DNA from: Blattamonas nauphoetae
Taxonomy: Eukaryota > Preaxostyla > Oxymonadida
Direction: 5' to 3'
Length of the DNA: 64,000 nt
NCBI GenBank assembly: GCA_033064195.1
Contig: JARBJD010000197.1
Coordinates: 62,001 to 126,000, forward strand
The first letter of the stretch is position 1. Every line of letters begins with the position of its first letter. The notes under the pieces are model-generated. The model saw only the letters and a program-made list of their open reading frames with translations, made no database searches and was not told the origin of the DNA. Below are positions 60,496-64,000 of the stretch, piece after piece. A program made the translations under genes and the position numbers.

Positions 60496-60795
60496 ATGAC
60501 ATGAGTAGTGGTATAAGCGAAATGGGAACCAAACTGGCATAGGTGATACTCCTAGGAGAATTGGAACGAGAAATCATTTTGAATCTCAGAGCCAATTGAT
60601 TTTTTTTAATATGACTCATTCTAATTTCCATCTCACTTACTACTGAAAATATTGACATTTCAGAGTAGTCAATATTTGGCCGTAAATTCAAAAATAAAGG
60701 CGAAAAACGGACCTCTTGAAAAGTGTCTTTTTTGAAGCAAATTTTGAGTACTTTTAGAAAACAACGTCGATTTCTTTTTTTATTCAATTTTTTAA
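60496..60795. repeat. Flanking block A (first copy)
   Basis: This non-coding block lies immediately upstream of the 197-aa ORF. It is similar in order and wording to 62030-62270: AGTAGT... GGGAACC ... CAATATTTG... TTTTGAAGCAAATTTT. It likely carries the ORF's promoter. Confidence 0.5.
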
Positions 60796-60805
60796 TTTGT
60801 ATAAA

Positions 60806-61399
60806 ATGAGCAGCGTCTTGACACCAACACAACTACTGGAAATTTTGGACAAAGAAGATTTGAAAATGAAATCACCTCCAACTCTCAATCGACAAGGAAC
60901 AACTTATCTCACTGGAAGTACTTTCGAATACTACCTCGAAGAGAAACCAGATGAAACTTATCAAGTGTACGTCAATAGTTTCGTCAAAGGATACAGACCA
61001 CATCTGAATCGTCAGAAATATCTTCGACCAGCAAATCGTTGCACAAAAGAGAAGCTTATTGAATCAATGAAAAATGAAAATTGTGAACTCATTTCTGAAT
61101 ACACTCATTCAAGTACTCCAGTAACATATCGACATGAAGGAATTGAATGGATAGTAATCCCATCAAAATGGATGAAAGGATTCAGAACTCATCAGAACAA
61201 ACGAAAACGATACACACAATCGTTTGTTGAAAATGAATTGAAAAAAGAGAATTGTGAACTCATTGGAACATACACAAAGGTACTTGAGCCATTCAAATAT
61301 CGCGATTTACGAACAAAGAATGAGTATTACGTTCGCTTGGACAATTGGTTGTATTTTGGAGACCGTCCTCACTTGAGAAAGTACCACGAAAGGTCATGA
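60806..61399 (+). CDS. 197-aa protein with an internally repeated YRxxxxE/W-RxH domain
   Basis: An open frame from ATG to stop contains three related segments of about 65 residues. The last two share ENCELI(S/G)-Y ... P--YR----E--V----W--G-R-H (about residues 89-140 and 150-195). The first is a weaker match ending GYRPHLNRQKY. Lys/Arg content is high and there is no signal peptide or membrane helix. I do not know the family; repeats of this kind can be nucleic-acid-binding modules, as in some large-virus and mobile-element proteins, but that is speculation. It sits alone in repetitive AT-rich DNA between blocks A and B, unlike the dense coding region to the left, which suggests a transferred or mobile gene. 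Confidence 0.6.
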   Translation: MSSVLTPTQLLEILDKEDLKMKSPPTLNRQGTTYLTGSTFEYYLEEKPDETYQVYVNSFVKGYRPHLNRQKYLRPANRCTKEKLIESMKNENCELISEYTHSSTPVTYRHEGIEWIVIPSKWMKGFRTHQNKRKRYTQSFVENELKKENCELIGTYTKVLEPFKYRDLRTKNEYYVRLDNWLYFGDRPHLRKYHERS

Positions 61400-61740
61400 A
61401 AATACTGAAAATCTATTTTTGACCACAAATCAGTCGAATCCAATGTGAGAACCATTTCGAAAAATTCTGCAAAAAATTCTAAAATCTTGGGGACACTGTC
61501 GGTCCTCGATCAAGACAATCCCGATGAAAATCGGTTGAGAATTCGTTGAGCTACGTACCGAACTTAGGTCGAAAAAGTGACGAAAAAGTCGATGTTCAGA
61601 TTTCGCCACTATGAACACCTTTATGGCTCAAATTGTGTTCAAACACGTTTGATTATGACGGAAATCATTTTGAAAGGTAGGATTTTCGATAAAAAGTACT
61701 TTCTGAAAAAAAAGTTTGATCCGACCCATATCCATGGTCA
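61400..61740. repeat. Flanking block B (first copy)
   Basis: Direct repeat of 62262-62590. Shared landmarks are AATCCCGATGAAAATCGGTT, GAGCTACGTACCGAACT, TTATGGCTCAAAT and AAAAAGTTTGATCCGACCCA. It lies just after the stop of the 197-aa ORF. Minus-strand open frames inside both copies (62 and 87 codons) are similar only because the DNA is repeated. Confidence 0.75.
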
Positions 61741-62029
61741 AAATTTCGAAATTTTTTCTGGGAGGTTTGGACTTTCAGCACTATCATTTTCTGGACCGCT
61801 TTCGTCCCCTATTAACGTTTTTGCACTCCATTTCCTTCCCCGACGTCAGGTGACGATTCGGTGGATCTCGCCATTTGTCACAAGTTTCGGACACTTTTTC
61901 ATGAATTTTCACATTTCACTACTTTCACTTCATTTACTCCGTTATTACATCATTTTAACGAACATAAGTCGACGCGAGACGTATAGTGCATTTCCTTAGT
62001 TTCATTTTGTTGGTTCTTCACTTCACCGT
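61741..62029. other. Spacer between the repeat cassettes
   Basis: These 289 bp lie between block B and the second block A. They are AT-rich with CACTTCATTT words. No gene is supported. Confidence 0.4.
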
Positions 62030-62590
62030 GTTAGTAGTATAGTAGACGATTTGGGAACCAGATTGAAATAGTCGTTGAAATCAGAAACGAAAAGTCAATT
62101 CCGATTGACCATTTCTAAATCTTGTATTAAAAGGAATTTAGGCCATTTCAATGATGCCAATATTTGACCTAAATTCCAGAAATATGTCCAATATTTCGAC
62201 CTCATTTTAAGCGTCAATTTTGAAGCAAATTTTTGTCATATTCCAAAAATGTTGTCACTTTTTTCGATGTTTTTTCACTTTTGAACTCGAACAAAGTGAA
62301 TCCAACTTGAGAACCACATCGAAAAAAATCGAAAAAAATTCTAAAATGTCGGGGACGATGTGAGTCATCGATCAAAACAATCCCGATGAAAATCGGTTGA
62401 GAATTCGTGGAGCTACGTACCGAACTGTGGTCAAAAAAGTGACCAAAAAGTCGATTTTCAGATTTCGCTACTAACAACCACTTTATGGCTCAAATACATC
62501 TCAAACACCTTCTAAAATTACAAAATCGATTTCGAAAGGTGAGATTCGCGATAAAAACACTTTTTGGAAAAAAAGTTTGATCCGACCCAT
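62030..62590. repeat. Second A-B cassette, without an ORF
   Basis: Blocks similar to A (62030-62270) and B (62262-62590) lie directly against each other here. In the first copy they flank the 197-aa ORF. The B parts are clearly homologous, with estimated identity of about 80%; the A parts are more diverged. Confidence 0.65.
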
Positions 62591-63329
62591 TGAGGATTTT
62601 TACGAGTCGAAATTTTCGAGATACGGTATGGACCCTGTCTTCCATCATCTTTCGCTCAGGAATCGTCCTCTTATGACGCCTTTTTGTGTTCGATTGGATA
62701 AGAACGCCTTCTGACGACTTTAGGTATGAACCTTTTCACGTCACGATCCTTCGGACACTTTTTTGCCAATTTTCGTTTTTAGTGTTAGATCTTTTGAATT
62801 CTTCACATTCGCGTCCAAGCGACGCTTTTTTGAGATTTTCTGTTTCCCCACTTCATTAGTTCTCTTTTTTTGAACGTTCCTTTGATTCACCACATTTTCA
62901 CCTCACTTTCAGTCACCGTCATTTTTGTATGTGTTTTCACATATCATCCTCCCTTTCTCACGTTCTGAGGAGGGAGTGGCTGAATTTTTTAACACTTTTG
63001 TTCGGTACTTTTTCTATAAAGTTGATTTTACGTCTTTTTCCCCATATCTTGTCCGTATGTTTGTTTTAACAAAAACTCATTTCAGCACATTGTATCACTC
63101 ATCTTCTTTGTTCCATTTCACCACATATCCGTTCATAAGACACTCTCATTTACCTCATTTCACAACCCTTTTTTCCGTCGTTCACACCTCACGCGCACAT
63201 CATTATGTCTTCATTGTTTTTGACTTTTTTGCTTAATTTGACAAAAAGAGATTGAAACAAGGTACAATGAAGTGAGCAAGTACAATAGTGAATGGTGAAG
63301 TGGATGAAGTGAGAATTGAGGTACACTAA
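62591..63329. other. AT-rich non-coding region
   Basis: A 739-bp stretch with no convincing gene. The plus-strand frame 62925-63236 is Phe/His/Ser-rich and not protein-like. The end (about 63240-63329) reads like a partial unit of the tandem repeat that follows. Confidence 0.4.
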
Positions 63330-63609
63330 TGTGTTTTATGAACGCGTTCATCGAAAATTCGCATAAAAAGAGCAAACAAAAGTGAATGAAGTGAGAATCA
63401 AGCGATAAAGTGAAGTGATGAACGAAAGAATCGAGAAGATCAAAACCAACGAGATCCTGGTTCAGAAATGAGTTTTATGATCGCGTGAATCGAAATTTCA
63501 CAAACAAAGAGCAAACAAAAGTGAATGAAGTGGTAATCAAACAATAAAGTGAAGTGAGGAATGAAAGAAACGAGGAGAGTAAAAAACGACGAGATCAAGG
63601 TTACAAAAT
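63330..63609. repeat. Tandem repeat, ~139-bp unit, about two copies plus a partial
   Basis: Units begin at 63330, 63469 and 63609 with TG(T/A)(G/T)TTTTATG and share AAAGAGCAAACAAAAGTGAA and TAAAGTGAAGTGA. The third unit stops matching after about 20 bp. Confidence 0.75.
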
Positions 63610-64000
63610 GATTTTTATGCGCGAACGAAACCAATGTAGTCTAATCCATGTGAACTGAGTTTAGAAAAACATACTTGTGAATCTTAAAACATAATTGTGA
63701 ACTTAATTTCGAGCGGGCACTGTGGATTGTTTCTATTGTGTTCATAATTGAATTTTAGAATTAGATAAATAAAAACAAGAGAATACCAGTTTGGTTCCAG
63801 TTGTGAGACATCCTTTGCGACCATAAACAGCAACGCTTCACTCGATTGGATGGTCACTCTTCAGTCCACTTTATCTGGTACACAAATTGATTTTAAGAAA
63901 GAATGAATGTGGAAACAGAGGATACCAGTTTCAATCCTTCAGTGACACATTCTTTCGAAGTCTAAAACACCATACTGTACCTCAGATGTGAGGATCATTG
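63610..64000. other. Non-coding right edge
   Basis: No gene is supported. GAATACCAGTTT-like words occur at about 63783 and 63922, some 140 bp apart, suggesting another degenerate tandem unit. Confidence 0.4.

Noticed and set aside
1-64000. tRNA, rRNA, CRISPR arrays, bacterial operons, ribosome binding sites
   Set aside because: None seen; introns and gene structure are eukaryotic.

Overview
The window looks like nuclear DNA of a free-living or gut protist with a compact, intron-bearing genome. The best guess is a Preaxostyla/oxymonad-like flagellate. This rests on a TmcB-type membrane/TPR protein, short introns (23-116 bp by my reading) with weak donor sites, and an expanded family of beta-helix receptor pseudokinases. 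The genetic code appears standard: complete genes end in TAA and TAG. Organism assignment is inference; no rRNA or other marker gene is present.

Layout. 1-6945 (-): a giant USP-type deubiquitinase with 3 exons, running off the left edge. 7306-12456 (-): a TmcB-like multi-pass membrane protein with one likely one-base frame break. 12960-33615 (+): three tandem paralogues of a large type-I membrane protein. Each has a signal peptide, right-handed beta-helix, repeated beta-sandwich modules, a second beta-helix-like region, one transmembrane segment and a remnant kinase C-lobe. Copies 2 and 3 are nearly identical, with a 7.6 kb repeat period that indicates a very recent unequal crossover. 34455-38184 (+): a P5B-type ATPase gene lacking the segments that should hold TGES and DKTGT.

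38452-44899 is a mobile-element cluster. It holds a DIRS-like tyrosine-recombinase retroelement that looks whole, a 582 bp fold-back block inside its right end, and a 906 bp hAT-like MITE with a perfect 8-bp target duplication abutting it. 44917-58945 is dense host coding sequence: an MRH-like secreted protein, a NEK-like kinase with 5 introns, an unrecognised 874-aa protein, a secreted RNase T2, a 1747-aa Greatwall/MAST/Rim15-like AGC kinase and a small protein with a putative 23-bp intron.

59-64 kb is AT-rich and repetitive. It carries one 197-aa protein with an internally repeated domain, flanked by non-coding blocks that recur downstream without the ORF, and a ~139-bp tandem repeat.

The genes do not form an operon or pathway. 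The common themes are signalling and membrane biology (receptor pseudokinases, two active-type kinases, TmcB-like protein, ATPase) and recent rearrangement: tandem duplication, module loss and nested elements.
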